From positions 1-64,000 of the forward strand of contig DATLQW010000145.1 of NCBI GenBank assembly GCA_035535035.1: 64,000 nt of DNA, in the 5' to 3' direction. The notes under the pieces are model-generated. The model did not search any database and was not told where the DNA came from. It saw nothing but the letters and a program-made list of their open reading frames with translations. Source of the DNA: JASHVB01 sp035535035 (GTDB taxonomy: Bacteria > Pseudomonadota > Alphaproteobacteria > Acetobacterales > Acetobacteraceae). Below, in pieces: positions 1 through 10,227 of the stretch. A program made the position numbers and the translations under genes. Every line of letters begins with the position of its first letter. The stretch's first letter is position 1.

Positions 1-2
1 TG

Positions 3-200
3 CTGGACGATCTTGACCAATTTTTCGACCACATGGCGCGCTTCGAGGTTGCGGATGCGCCCGCGAGCATTGAGGAGATCGTGCAGGCGATACAAATCCC
101 GACGCACAGCCCGTTGATCGGCCGGCCGGTCAAGGGCGGCACGTCAAAAGCCGCGGCTCTGGCAAAACGTCGCTACATCCTGTCGCAGGAACCGGAGTAG
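3..200 (+). pseudogene. C-terminal remnant of a RelE/ParE-family toxin
   Basis: The reading frame enters from the left edge and encodes about 65 residues starting LDDLDQFFDHMARFEVADAP, followed by a segment with SPLIGRPVKGG. In RelE/StbE-type ribonuclease toxins a helix-rich N-terminal half leads into a G-R-P turn and then a beta-sheet with conserved Arg and Tyr residues. Here the sequence after VKGG (TSKAAALAKRRYILSQEPE) does not look like that sheet, so the C-terminus is probably frameshifted or deleted and the toxin dead. An antitoxin would lie upstream, outside the window. The stop is 10 nt before pgi. Family assignment is from recall of the pattern, so confidence is moderate. Confidence 0.45.
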
Positions 201-210
201 GCTCGCCGCC

Positions 211-1875
211 ATGAATGCCGCATCCCCCCGCTCCGCCGCGTTCGCGCGGCTCGCCCAACTGGCCGCCCGCCCGGACGGCCGCCGTATCACGCCGCTGTTC
301 GACGCCGACCCGGACCGCGCCCGCCGGTTCAGCGCCACGCTCGACGACCTGATCCTCGATTTCTCCAAGTCGGCGATCGACGACGCCGTGCTGGACGCGC
401 TGTTCGCGCTGGCCGAAGCCGCCGACCTGGAAGGCTTCCGCCGCCGCCTGTTCGCCGGCGCCGCGGTGAACGTCACCGAGCACCGCGCCGCCATGCACAT
501 GGCGCTGCGGTCCCCGGCGGAGTCCGGGCTGCACGCCGCGCTCGCCGGCACCACCGACGACGCCGCGCACCTTGCCGCGGCCGAGCGCGACCGCATGCGG
601 ACCTTCGTCGCCGCGGTGCATGCCGGCCACAAGCGCGGCGCCACGGGGGAGACATTCACCGACGTGGTGAACATCGGCATCGGCGGCTCCGATCTCGGCC
701 CGCGCGTGGCGACCGAGGCGCTGACCACCGGCCGCACCGACGCGCGCATGCGGGCCCATTTCCTGTCCAACGTGGACGGCCACGCGATGGCCGAGATCGT
801 CCGGCAACTGGACCCTGCCCGCACCCTGGTGCTGGTCGCCTCGAAATCCTTCACCACGCTGGAAACCGCGATGAATGCCGCGGCCATGCGCGCCTGGCTG
901 GCGGGCGCGCTCGGCGAGGCCGCGATCGGCAAGCATTTCGCCGCGCTGTCCACCAACCTGCCGGCGGTCGCCGCCTTCGGCATCCCGCCGGAGCATGTGT
1001 TCGGCTTCCGCGACTGGGTCGGCGGGCGCTATTCGTTGTGGTCGCCGGTCGGCCTGGTGATCGCGCTGGCCGCCGGCTGGGAGCGCTTCCAGCAGATGCT
1101 GGACGGCGCCTGGGCGATGGACTGCCATTTCCGCGACGCTCCGCTGCGGCACAACCTGCCGGTGCTGCTGGGCCTGGTCGGGGTGTGGCACGTCAACGCG
1201 CTGGGCTGCGCCACGCACTGCGTCCTGGCCTATGACGACCGGCTGCGCCGCCTGCCGGCGCATCTCCAGCAGGTTGAGATGGAGAGCAACGGCAAGCACG
1301 TCACCCTGGCGGGCGAGCCGGTCGGGGGGGATACCTGCCCCATCCTGTTCGGCGAGCCCGGCACCAACGCGCAGCACAGCTTCATGCAGTTGGTGCACCA
1401 AGGAACCCGGGCAATTCCGGTCGATTTCATCCTCGCCGCTTTGCCCGGCCACGACCGGCCGGAGGCGCATCGCGCGCTCGCCGCCAACGCCTTCGCCCAG
1501 GCCGAGGCGCTGCTGCGCGGCCGGACCGATGCGCAGGTGCGCGCCGAGATGGCGGCCAAGGGCGCGTCGCCGGCCGAGATCGAGGCAGTGGCGCCGCACC
1601 GCGTCTGCGCCGGTGAGCGCCCGTCCAACACCATCCTGTTCCGGCAGCTCGATGCGTTCGGCGTGGGGCGGCTGATCGCGCTCTATGAGCACAAGGTGGC
1701 GGTGCAGGGCTGCCTCTGGGGGATCGACAGCTTCGACCAATGGGGCGTGGAATTGGGCAAGGAACTGGCCGGCGGCATCCTGCCGGAACTGACGCCGGGC
1801 GTGGCGCCGGGCGCGCATGACGGGTCAACCAGCGGACTGATCGCGCGGTTCCGCATGCTGCGGGGGGAGCCGTGA
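211..1875 (+). CDS. pgi: Glucose-6-phosphate isomerase
   Basis: 554 residues, the usual length for bacterial Pgi, which interconverts glucose 6-phosphate and fructose 6-phosphate in the cytoplasm. The family signatures are clear: VNIGIGGSDLGPRVA near residue 150, the sugar-phosphate motif SKSFTT near 215, VGGRYSLWSPVGL near 272 and IDSFDQWGVELGKELA near 510. The active-site Glu (near VEMESNGKHV) and His (AQHSFMQLVHQG) regions are present. The ATG at 211 follows directly after the toxin remnant. No operon partner is evident: mutL begins about 220 nt downstream after a repeat-rich gap. Confidence 0.97.
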   Translation: MNAASPRSAAFARLAQLAARPDGRRITPLFDADPDRARRFSATLDDLILDFSKSAIDDAVLDALFALAEAADLEGFRRRLFAGAAVNVTEHRAAMHMALRSPAESGLHAALAGTTDDAAHLAAAERDRMRTFVAAVHAGHKRGATGETFTDVVNIGIGGSDLGPRVATEALTTGRTDARMRAHFLSNVDGHAMAEIVRQLDPARTLVLVASKSFTTLETAMNAAAMRAWLAGALGEAAIGKHFAALSTNLPAVAAFGIPPEHVFGFRDWVGGRYSLWSPVGLVIALAAGWERFQQMLDGAWAMDCHFRDAPLRHNLPVLLGLVGVWHVNALGCATHCVLAYDDRLRRLPAHLQQVEMESNGKHVTLAGEPVGGDTCPILFGEPGTNAQHSFMQLVHQGTRAIPVDFILAALPGHDRPEAHRALAANAFAQAEALLRGRTDAQVRAEMAAKGASPAEIEAVAPHRVCAGERPSNTILFRQLDAFGVGRLIALYEHKVAVQGCLWGIDSFDQWGVELGKELAGGILPELTPGVAPGAHDGSTSGLIARFRMLRGEP

Positions 1876-1898
1876 TGAAAAGCAACCTGGATGCCAAC

Positions 1899-2035
1899 GC
1901 GGAGCGCCACGGAGCGCCAAGGCGCGGCAGCGCTGGCACTGCGCGCCGGGTCCACCGCCCGCCTGGCACGAACCGCGCGGAAATCGGCACGAACCGTGCG
2001 GAAAGCGGCCTCGGTGGCCCTCCGTGGCCCTCCGC
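1899..2035. repeat. Inverted repeat enclosing a 21-bp tandem duplication
   Basis: Two 21-bp arms (1899-1919 and 2015-2035) are inverted copies with two mismatches; the arm core is GCCACGGAG. Between them a 21-bp unit starting GGCACGAACC is repeated twice in tandem (1965-1985 and 1986-2006, two differences). The block fills the pgi-mutL gap and could form a long hairpin. A related run of CACGGAG-type words is seen at 5485-5522, suggesting a dispersed element. Confidence 0.6.
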
Positions 2036-2092
2036 TGCCTCCGCGGCAACATCATTGACTTGCCTGCGGCGCCGCGCACCGGCGTGACGACC

Positions 2093-3847
<1,755 letters not shown>

Positions 3848-3864
3848 GTTGGGGTCGCGGCATC

Positions 3865-4023
3865 ATGGAAACGGGCGAGCCAAGGCGACGGGAGACCGGC
3901 GGGGTGCGCGAGGGACTGCCGCAGTCGCCGGAGGATCTGGTGCGCGGCTACGTTGCGCGGAAGGTCAAGCCATTGACCGGGGATTTTCTCAACGCTCCGG
4001 CCGCCGGCAAGGAATGGCTTTGA
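3865..4023 (+). CDS. Small hypothetical protein downstream of mutL
   Basis: 52 residues starting METGEPRRRETGGVREGLPQ and ending in APAAGKEWL. The same frame also offers a GTG at 3844 overlapping the mutL stop (GTGA), which would suggest coupling. The protein is hydrophilic, has no membrane segment and matches no family I recognise. The reading frame keeps local codon bias, but its small size and lack of recognisable homology leave it uncertain. Confidence 0.3.
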   Translation: METGEPRRRETGGVREGLPQSPEDLVRGYVARKVKPLTGDFLNAPAAGKEWL

Positions 4024-4528
4024 CTGCCGCGTCGTGGCGACGACGTCTTGCGTGGCCAGGGACGTCGGCTTGTTCCGCGGCAGCGTGAGGTGCGCAAGGA
4101 AGCAAGGAATTGGCGCCAGAGATGCACACGGATGGAACCTTGGCCACCGATGCTGCGCGGCTCGTCGGGCGGCCGCGCGTTCTGCCGTGAACGAGCGTGC
4201 CGGACACCGAGCCCATCCGTGTTTATCTGTGTGCGTCTGCGGCTGAATTTTCTTGCTTGCTTACGTGCATGCCGCACTGGACTTCCCTCTGGTGCCGCCC
4301 GTCATTGATTTTGTGGTCGATCCTTGCATCGCAGCTTCCGGCAACATCGGCTGCGCCGTGGGAAGCGGCACTGTCCGCCAAGCCACAAGACGAACCGTAG
4401 CTCGGGCAGGCATTGGCCGCAGCCGTGGCGCATTTGCCACTCCTGGGGACCATGGTCCTCTAACTAAGGAATAACCAGGAAATAATACTTGACAAGACCT
4501 CCGATCCTGGCGTAAAGATCGCCCCGAA
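4024..4528. other. Gene-poor gap
   Basis: About 500 nt without a convincing gene. It is less GC-rich than its surroundings near 4240-4500. I see no tRNA or terminator. The only possible signal is a promoter-like pair at its right end, listed separately. Confidence 0.5.
4489..4518 (+). promoter_or_regulatory. Possible promoter of the 4529 gene
   Basis: TTGACA (4489-4494) and TAAAGA (4513-4518) are 18 nt apart in an AT-rich pocket. The predicted start of transcription falls at or just before the ATG at 4529, so the message would be nearly leaderless. No independent support. Confidence 0.3.
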
Positions 4529-5227
4529 ATGATCGCCCCGACTGCCTCTCCGGCCAACGCCCATGCCCCCGATGCACATCGGGCCGGCCCGGACGCGTCC
4601 GCACGGTCGCCGGAGTGGCTCGTCCATTGGCTCGCGCTGCTGATGTTCTTCCTCCTGGAGCCTTTGAAGGCCGTTCGCCTGCTTCGCTCCGGCCGGCTCG
4701 CGTCGTCATGGTGGCACGATCGGCCGGACCTGCCGGCGGGCTCGGCGCAGGCCGAGGCCGCGTCGGTCCGCGGCCCGTTCGGTCGCTCGATCCGCTGGAT
4801 GTGCCTTCGCCACGGCATCGGGCCAGGGCATCCGGAGTGGCCGGAGCTGTCTCGCGCCATCGTGGCGTTTGGCGGTAGCCTGGAGGGGTTCCGCGCCGGA
4901 GCCCCGCCGTGCGGACTGCAATGGTGGGAAAACCCCGGTGTCGTGCCGGGCATGGTCCTCCATGGCTTCGGCGCACCCGCCGCGGCGACCGCGTCGCTGC
5001 TGGAACGCCAGGCTGCTGCGCATGCTCTGCCGCCGGTGTCGAACGCCATGCAAGCCGAAGCCGCGCATGCAAGGTTGCCTGCGTCATGGCTGTCCGCATC
5101 ATCTGGGCGGCAGGTTTTTGCCCGTGCCGGCCCCGGGCTATCGGCCGGGCCGCCAGGCTGCCCGGGACTGCTAACATTGTCATGTCTGACGCACGGGGCC
5201 GGAGCATGGCTTGCCCCGCCGTCCTGA
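4529..5227 (+). CDS. Hypothetical protein with one N-terminal membrane segment
   Basis: 232 residues, unrecognised. Residues about 30-47 (WLVHWLALLMFFLLEPL) form one hydrophobic helix, preceded by an Ala/Pro-rich, weakly charged N-terminus and followed by a basic stretch (KAVRLLRSGRLASSWW), which suggests an anchor with the rest cytoplasmic. The remainder is Ala/Gly/Pro-rich with scattered Trp and Cys and no known motif. Long overlapping frames exist on the other strand. I prefer this frame because of the coherent membrane helix and the upstream promoter-like sequence, but it could still be a chance ORF in sparse DNA. Confidence 0.4.
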   Translation: MIAPTASPANAHAPDAHRAGPDASARSPEWLVHWLALLMFFLLEPLKAVRLLRSGRLASSWWHDRPDLPAGSAQAEAASVRGPFGRSIRWMCLRHGIGPGHPEWPELSRAIVAFGGSLEGFRAGAPPCGLQWWENPGVVPGMVLHGFGAPAAATASLLERQAAAHALPPVSNAMQAEAAHARLPASWLSASSGRQVFARAGPGLSAGPPGCPGLLTLSCLTHGAGAWLAPPS

Positions 5228-5570
5228 TTCGTGCCGACCGAACATCCCGCGCCGCGCCAGGCACGGCACACGCGTTCAGGTCGTGCGATCCACTGACTTT
5301 CCTCCCGCGCTCTGCGTGACACAGGGCAGTAGTGCCCTGCGTCGCTCATAGTGCGGAGATCGCTCCGCACCGACGGTTTGCGGCGACAAACGGCGACGCT
5401 CGCGAACCGGTCTCGCTGGCGTGGAGCGGTCATGTCCGATGACGCCGTGCGGTCCGTGCCGGCCGTTCTGTCGCAAGCATTTAACACGGAGACCACGAAG
5501 AACCACGGAGCAGCACGGAGCGGTTCAGACGACAAATCGCCGCAGGCCGTCCGTCAACAGCCGCGCACAG
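5228..5570. other. Gap with a CACGGAG-rich repeat
   Basis: No gene seen. Positions 5485-5522 contain closely spaced CACGGAG/CACGAAG words resembling the arms of the 1899-2035 repeat. The rest has no recognisable structure. Confidence 0.4.
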
Positions 5571-5876
5571 TAGTGTCCGGTTCGCTGAACCGGAATTGCG
5601 CGGAAGTCCCCGCAATATAAGGAGTTTGGGCAAGTCGTTGCTTGGACGGATTGAACGCCGCCGGCCGCCTCGTGTCAATCTGCGGCGCCGAACCCGCCAG
5701 CACACGTTCACTGGGTGTCATGCGTCAGGCATCCAGCTACACTTCGGAGTGGCCCATTTTACCCAAATAACCAGAAAAATCATTGATAACACCTACAATC
5801 TTCAGAATAAGAAGCGGATGCCATACCGCCACGAACGAAGACCCTGGTTCATAACTGCATCTTTGACCGGACACTA
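5571..5876. mobile_element. MITE-like element bounded by terminal inverted repeats
   Basis: The left end TAGTGTCCGGT (5571-5581) is repeated in inverted orientation at the right end (ACCGGACACTA, 5866-5876), giving 11 bp of perfect terminal inverted repeat around 306 bp. The right half (about 5755-5820) is distinctly AT-rich. No transposase-length frame fits inside, so this looks like a non-autonomous or internally deleted element. The left end also starts a small hairpin (TCCGGTTCGCTGAACCGGA). I see no clear target-site duplication. Parent IS family not determined. Confidence 0.45.
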
Positions 5877-5972
5877 GTGATTGATGGTGTGAATCGGGCG
5901 CCGGCGGGACCGCCGCAGGCATGCGACCGGAGGTGTCGCGCCGGCGTCGCCGACTGCTTCGCCGCGGCGCAT

Positions 5973-5993
5973 CTCTCCCGCCGCGCGGGAGAG
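5973..5993. repeat. Short palindrome CTCTCCCGC...GCGGGAGAG
   Basis: Nine-base perfect stem with a 3-nt loop. The sequence that follows (GAGGGTGAGGG at about 6013) also follows the similar palindrome at 32624-32646, so the two belong to one dispersed family. It lies downstream of the ABC ATPase stop on the minus strand and could also act as a transcription terminator. Confidence 0.45.
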
Positions 5994-6112
5994 GCCGAGA
6001 CAGGTCGGCGTCGAGGGTGAGGGCCAACCGCACAAATCTCGGTGCCGTTCGTCGCTCTCCCGCATCGCGTTGCTCCGCGACCTCTCACGCGAAGGGGGAG
6101 CTGTACGGAGCG

Positions 6113-6907
6113 TCAGTCCCCGCGCAGGATCTGGCTGAGGAACAGCTTGAGGCGGTCGGTCTGCGGGGCCTCGAACATGCGCCGCGGCGTGCCGGATTCG
6201 ACGATCTCGCCGCGGTCCATGAACACCACGCGGTCCGCCACCTGGCGCGCGAAGCCCATCTCGTGCGTTACGCAGACCATGGTCATGCCGGACTCCGCCA
6301 GCCCGATCATCGTGTCCAGCACTTCCTTGATCATCTCCGGGTCCAGCGCCGAGGTGGGCTCGTCGAACAGCATGATCTTCGGCTTCATGCAAAGGGCCCG
6401 CGCGATCGCCACGCGCTGCTGCTGGCCGCCCGACAACTGGCCTGGATACTTCTTCGCCTGTTCCGGAATCTTCACCCGGTCGAGGTAGCTCATTGCCAGC
6501 GCCTCGGCTTCCGCGCGTGGCATTTTGCGCACCCAGATCGGCGCCAGCGTGCAGTTTTCCAGAATCGTCAGGTGGGGAAACAGGTTGAACGACTGGAACA
6601 CCATGCCGACCTCGCGCCGGATGGTGTCCAGCGCGCGCAGGTCGTCGGTGAGCTCGGTGCCATCAACGACGATGCGGCCTTTCTGGTGCGCCTCCAGCCG
6701 GTTGATGCAGCGGATCATGGTGGATTTTCCCGAGCCTGACGGGCCGCAGACCACGACGCGTTCCTTCTCCGTCACCGTCAGCGACACGTCGCGCAGCACA
6801 TGCGTCGTGCCGTACCACTTGTTCACCTTGTCCAGCACGATCGCCGGCGGTGCCTGCGTGTCGGCCAGGCGGGCGACAACCGGGGTGGCTCCGGCGGCTT
6901 GGTTCAT
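6113..6907 (-). CDS. Polar amino acid ABC transporter, ATP-binding protein
   Basis: 264 residues, about 20 longer at the N-terminus than GlnQ/AapP-type ATPases. Walker A GPSGSGKST, Q-loop VFQSFNLFPHLTILEN, signature LSGGQQQRVAIARAL, Walker B IMLFDEPTSALDP and the switch His in VCVTHEMGFA are intact. It would power uptake of a polar amino acid through a two-permease complex at the inner membrane. No permease or binding-protein gene is adjacent: upstream there is a repeat-rich gap and then an unrelated gene. Substrate cannot be told. An alternative start near AIVLDKVNKWYG is possible. Confidence 0.93.
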   Translation of the reverse strand: MNQAAGATPVVARLADTQAPPAIVLDKVNKWYGTTHVLRDVSLTVTEKERVVVCGPSGSGKSTMIRCINRLEAHQKGRIVVDGTELTDDLRALDTIRREVGMVFQSFNLFPHLTILENCTLAPIWVRKMPRAEAEALAMSYLDRVKIPEQAKKYPGQLSGGQQQRVAIARALCMKPKIMLFDEPTSALDPEMIKEVLDTMIGLAESGMTMVCVTHEMGFARQVADRVVFMDRGEIVESGTPRRMFEAPQTDRLKLFLSQILRGD

Positions 6908-7269
6908 GATGGCTCCGCGTCAGGTCGGCACCGGCGTTATGCGGATCTCGGCCGCGAAGCTGTGCCAGGGCGGGTCGTCCCGTGCAAGCTTGCCGATCGC
7001 AGGCTTGCCGATCGCCGGACGACCGGACATGCCGGCGTTCGGCGTTCGGCGTTCGGCGTTCGGCGTTCGGTGCCGTCGCCTTGAAGCCGCCGATGAGGGC
7101 ATTGACAATCGGCTGGATCGCCAGGCACAGCCGCGGCAGCGGGCCGATCAGCCGGTCTTCCGCCGGTCGGTCAGGCCGGTGGCGCCGGCGCCACCGGCCC
7201 TTCGGCAACGCCTGCAACCAACCGCGAACGACGTCCGGGCCTGGGCACCAGGCGAGCAGCGAGGCGACG
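6908..7269. other. Intergenic region with short repeats
   Basis: 362 nt upstream of the ABC ATPase. It holds a 13-nt direct repeat (GCTTGCCGATCGC, about 6986-7013) and the 7-bp minisatellite listed separately. A minus-strand frame here contains RLIGPLPRLCLAIQPIVNAL, which is hydrophobic enough to be a trace of a permease, but I cannot support it. Confidence 0.4.
7034..7068. repeat. 7-bp tandem repeat, five perfect copies
   Basis: GGCGTTC is repeated five times without error, then GG. A 7-bp unit shifts frame with each copy gained or lost, so any reading frame through it would be unstable. It lies in the gap between the ABC ATPase and the divergent CnbZ-like gene. Confidence 0.9.
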
Positions 7270-8028
7270 ATGGCAGCAACGATCGACGTCCCGGCGGGCG
7301 GCTACCGTTACATCCCGGGCGTGTTCCAGTATTCGGCCGGCGTGCGCGCGCTCGACGGTTACCGCATCGAGCGGGTGGAATTCGTGCAGCCCGTGCCGTT
7401 GGCCGCGGGCTTCGCCTTCATCGAGCGTTACCTGCAAGCGCAGGAGGTGCCGCTGGCCGGATTCTGCGCCTGCGAACTGCGGTCGCCGGCGCCGTTCACC
7501 GATGCCGGGTTCATCGCCTTCAACCGTCACTATGTCGGCACGCTGGAGCGCTGGGGCGTGATGCGCGACGACCGGAACCCGGTGGCGCGCAGCAATGTCT
7601 GTCCCGAACACCACAAGCCGGCCGAGCCGGCGTTTCATGCGTTCTGCTTCGCCCGCGCGGCCACCGGCGCGTCCGGCTCCTTCGTCATCGCCGGCAGCGG
7701 CGAGGCGGAGGAGGGATACGCCTCCTACCGCGAGCGCATCGTTCGCTTCGGCGACACCACCCCGGCCGGACTGCGCGAGAAGGCCGCGTTTGTGCTGGAC
7801 CGCATGGCGCAGCGCATGGCGGCGGTGGATGTGACCTGGGCCGATGCCACGGCGGCGCAGGTCTATACCGTTTACGACCTGCATCCCTTCCTCGCCGACG
7901 AGATCGTGCGGCGCGGCGCGGCGGAGCACGGGTTGACCTGGCATTTCGCGCGGCCGCCGGTGGTCGGGCTGGACTACGAAATGGACTGCCGCGGCGTGCC
8001 GGTCGAGCTCCGCGTCAGCCCGGGATGA
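7270..8028 (+). CDS. CnbZ-type 2-aminomuconate deaminase family protein
   Basis: 252 residues beginning MAATIDVPAGGYRYIPGVFQ. The sequence resembles the family of the 2-amino-5-chloromuconate deaminase CnbZ, with the recurring features GVFQYSAGV, FCACELRSPAPFT, GTLERWG, NPVARSNVCPE, VYTVYDLHPFLADEIV and GLDYEMDCRGVPVE. The fold is thought to be related to YjgF/RidA enamine deaminases, and the family removes ammonia from 2-aminomuconates in aminophenol breakdown. None of the usual meta-cleavage genes is adjacent, so here it may act as a more general enamine/imine deaminase. The ATG at 7270 matches the family N-terminus. It is transcribed away from the ABC ATPase. Confidence 0.75.
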   Translation: MAATIDVPAGGYRYIPGVFQYSAGVRALDGYRIERVEFVQPVPLAAGFAFIERYLQAQEVPLAGFCACELRSPAPFTDAGFIAFNRHYVGTLERWGVMRDDRNPVARSNVCPEHHKPAEPAFHAFCFARAATGASGSFVIAGSGEAEEGYASYRERIVRFGDTTPAGLREKAAFVLDRMAQRMAAVDVTWADATAAQVYTVYDLHPFLADEIVRRGAAEHGLTWHFARPPVVGLDYEMDCRGVPVELRVSPG

Positions 8029-8126
8029 CCGCTATCCCTGGCGGCTCGTTCCCCGTGCGGATTCGCGGCCCGGGCGGGCCGGTGCGTTAACGCGATCGTA
8101 GGTAACCGCCCGCATGATCCGGCGCC

Positions 8127-9413
8127 ATGCGGATGGGTTGGAAAGTGGCGGTGGTGGCGCTCGGTTGCGGCGTCGTCGGGGGCGGGGCGGCGGCGGATTG
8201 GCTGGACACGCTGTTTCCCCCTGGCGTGCCGGGCTACGGCACCGCTCCGGGCGTCACCGTGGCATCGCGCATCCGGCCGGAGACCCGGCCGAAGGGCATG
8301 CGCGCCGGCGGCTTCGTGCTGCATCCGTCCTGGGAGCAGGCGACCGGCTACGACAGCAACGTGCTAGGCGGTCCGGCGGCGCTGGGGAGTTGGGTCGTCG
8401 GCACCCGGCCGTCGCTGCTGGTCTCCAGCGACTGGTCGCGCGACGCGCTCGGGGCTTATGTCGCGGCGGATGACCGGCGCGACCTGGACGTGCCGGCGCA
8501 GAGCCGCACCGACTGGACGGCGTCGGTGGGCGGCAGCCTCGATATCGGGCGCGACCGGCTGACCCTGGCGGTGGCGCACAGCGACAGCCACCAGGACCGG
8601 ACCGATCTCGATGCGCTGCCGGCCGACCGGCCGGTGCCGTTCCGGGTGGAGGATCTGCGCGCCGCCTATGCGTGGTCCTCCGGCCGCTGGACGGTGACGC
8701 CGAACCTGGAGGCGTCGTCCTGGCATTTCGGTGCCACCAGCATCCTGGGCGCGCCGGCCGGCCAGTCCTATCGCGACCGCGTTGTGCTGCACGGCGGCAC
8801 GACGGTCAGCTACGCGCTCGCACCGCAACGCAGCCTGGTGTTCGTGACCCGGGCGATCGGCCAGCATTATGCGCACCCCTCGCCGGGCGGCAGCAGGCTC
8901 GATTCCACCGGCTATCAAACGCTTGGCGGCTTCGACTACGACGACGACGCGGTGTGGCGCTATCGGCTTTTGCTTGGCGCCGAGCACCGCGACTTCGCCG
9001 CCGCCGGGTTCCCCGCCCGCGCTGCCGTGATCGCCGAGGCCGAGATCGCCTGGATGCCGAGCGGCCTGACCACCGTCATCGCGTCCTTCACCCGCAGCAT
9101 GGAGGACGCGGCGCAGGAGGGCGTTGCCGGCTACACCTACACCAATGCCAGGGTGACGTTGGATCACGAGCTGCGGCACGACCTGTTGCTGCACGGCTAC
9201 GCCGGGCTGCAACGCGCCGACTTCCTGCAGGGCGGCACACAGCAGACAGCGTATTCGCTCGGCGTGGGCGCGGCCTGGCTGATGAACCGGCGGGTGCGGC
9301 TTTCCGCCACCTATGATCTGACGAGCCAACATGGGCCGGGCACCGCGGCGCTGCCGCTTTCCGGCAGCTACACGCGCAGCCTGGCCTTGCTGACGCTGCG
9401 GTTCGGGCTGTGA
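8127..9413 (+). CDS. Outer-membrane beta-barrel protein, exopolysaccharide type
   Basis: 428 residues with an N-terminal signal peptide (WKVAVVALGCGVVGGGAAA) and then alternating beta-strand patterns throughout, with repeated motifs such as SLDIGRDRLTLAVAHSDS, and a C-terminus of LALLTLRFGL, the hydrophobic last strand expected for an outer-membrane barrel. The features DNVLGGP and RPSLLVSSDWSRDAL resemble BBP2/VpsM-like proteins encoded in exopolysaccharide clusters. The next gene, 70 nt downstream, is a WecG/TagA glycosyltransferase, which supports a role in polysaccharide assembly or export. The exact function is unknown. Confidence 0.7.
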   Translation: MRMGWKVAVVALGCGVVGGGAAADWLDTLFPPGVPGYGTAPGVTVASRIRPETRPKGMRAGGFVLHPSWEQATGYDSNVLGGPAALGSWVVGTRPSLLVSSDWSRDALGAYVAADDRRDLDVPAQSRTDWTASVGGSLDIGRDRLTLAVAHSDSHQDRTDLDALPADRPVPFRVEDLRAAYAWSSGRWTVTPNLEASSWHFGATSILGAPAGQSYRDRVVLHGGTTVSYALAPQRSLVFVTRAIGQHYAHPSPGGSRLDSTGYQTLGGFDYDDDAVWRYRLLLGAEHRDFAAAGFPARAAVIAEAEIAWMPSGLTTVIASFTRSMEDAAQEGVAGYTYTNARVTLDHELRHDLLLHGYAGLQRADFLQGGTQQTAYSLGVGAAWLMNRRVRLSATYDLTSQHGPGTAALPLSGSYTRSLALLTLRFGL

Positions 9414-9483
9414 AGGCGGCCCCGCGGGTGTGGGATGGTGGAACGCGCCGCGCGTTGCCGCCCGGTCGCACGAGGTTCTGGCG

Positions 9484-10227
9484 GTGAGCGCGGCCGTGCG
9501 GCTGCTGGGCCTGGACTTCGCCAACCTCGACGCGGCGGCGGCGGCGGCTTTGCTGGCGGCGCGACCGGCCGAGGCGTCGTTCGGCTATGTGGTGACGCCG
9601 AACGCCGATCATCTCGCACGACTGGCGCGCGATCCGGAGTTGGCCACGATCTATCGCAACGCCGGGCTGCGTCTGCTGGACTCGCGCGTCGTCTCCGGCG
9701 TGGCGGCGGTGCTGCGGCTACCGGCGCCGCGTGTGGCTGCCGGCAGCGACGTGGCTGCGCTGCTGCTGACGCGGCATCTGCGGCCGGGCGAGCGCATCAC
9801 CATCATTGGCCTGCGCGCCGCCTGGGTGCCGGCGCTGGTCGCGCGCTGCGGCCTGTCGGCGCCGGCGCATTACGACCCGCCGATGGGATTCGCGGCGGAT
9901 CGCCCCGCGTTCGCCGCCACGGTAGCGTTCGTGCTGGCGCATCCGGCCCGGTTCGTGTTCCTGGCAGTTGGATCGCCGCAACAGGAGGTGCTGGCGGCGG
10001 CGATCGCGGCGACCGGCCGCGCCACCGGCAGCGGACTGTGCATTGGCGCCGGCCTGGAATTCCTCGCCGGGGCGTCGCGCCGCGCGCCGGGCTGGATGCG
10101 GCGCGGCGGGCTGGAATGGTTGTTCCGGCTCAGCAGCGATCCCCGCCGCCTGGCGCGCCGCTATCTGCTGGACAGCCCCGGCGTGTTCCGGCTGCTGCTG
10201 CGCGCGAGGTTCGGCCGGCCGGGGTAA
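9484..10227 (+). CDS. WecG/TagA/CpsF family glycosyltransferase
   Basis: 247 residues from the GTG at 9484, which has a GAGG ribosome-binding sequence about 10 nt upstream; a longer GTG start at 9430 is possible. The family pattern is clear: YVVTPNADHLARLARDPEL, LLDSRVV, ITIIG..., YDPPMGF, FVFLAVGSPQQEVLA, CIGAGLEFLAGASRRAPGWM, GLEWLFRLSSDPRRLARRY. These enzymes transfer UDP-activated N-acetylmannosamine-like sugars to lipid-linked intermediates at the inner membrane. With the preceding barrel protein it forms a small polysaccharide module; other genes of a full locus are absent. Confidence 0.88.
   Translation: MSAAVRLLGLDFANLDAAAAAALLAARPAEASFGYVVTPNADHLARLARDPELATIYRNAGLRLLDSRVVSGVAAVLRLPAPRVAAGSDVAALLLTRHLRPGERITIIGLRAAWVPALVARCGLSAPAHYDPPMGFAADRPAFAATVAFVLAHPARFVFLAVGSPQQEVLAAAIAATGRATGSGLCIGAGLEFLAGASRRAPGWMRRGGLEWLFRLSSDPRRLARRYLLDSPGVFRLLLRARFGRPG

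Noticed and set aside
4261..5535. Minus-strand open frame of 424 codons
   Set aside because: Cys/Arg/Ser-rich, no motif, crosses repeats; the plus-strand 232-codon frame with a clean membrane helix is the better candidate.
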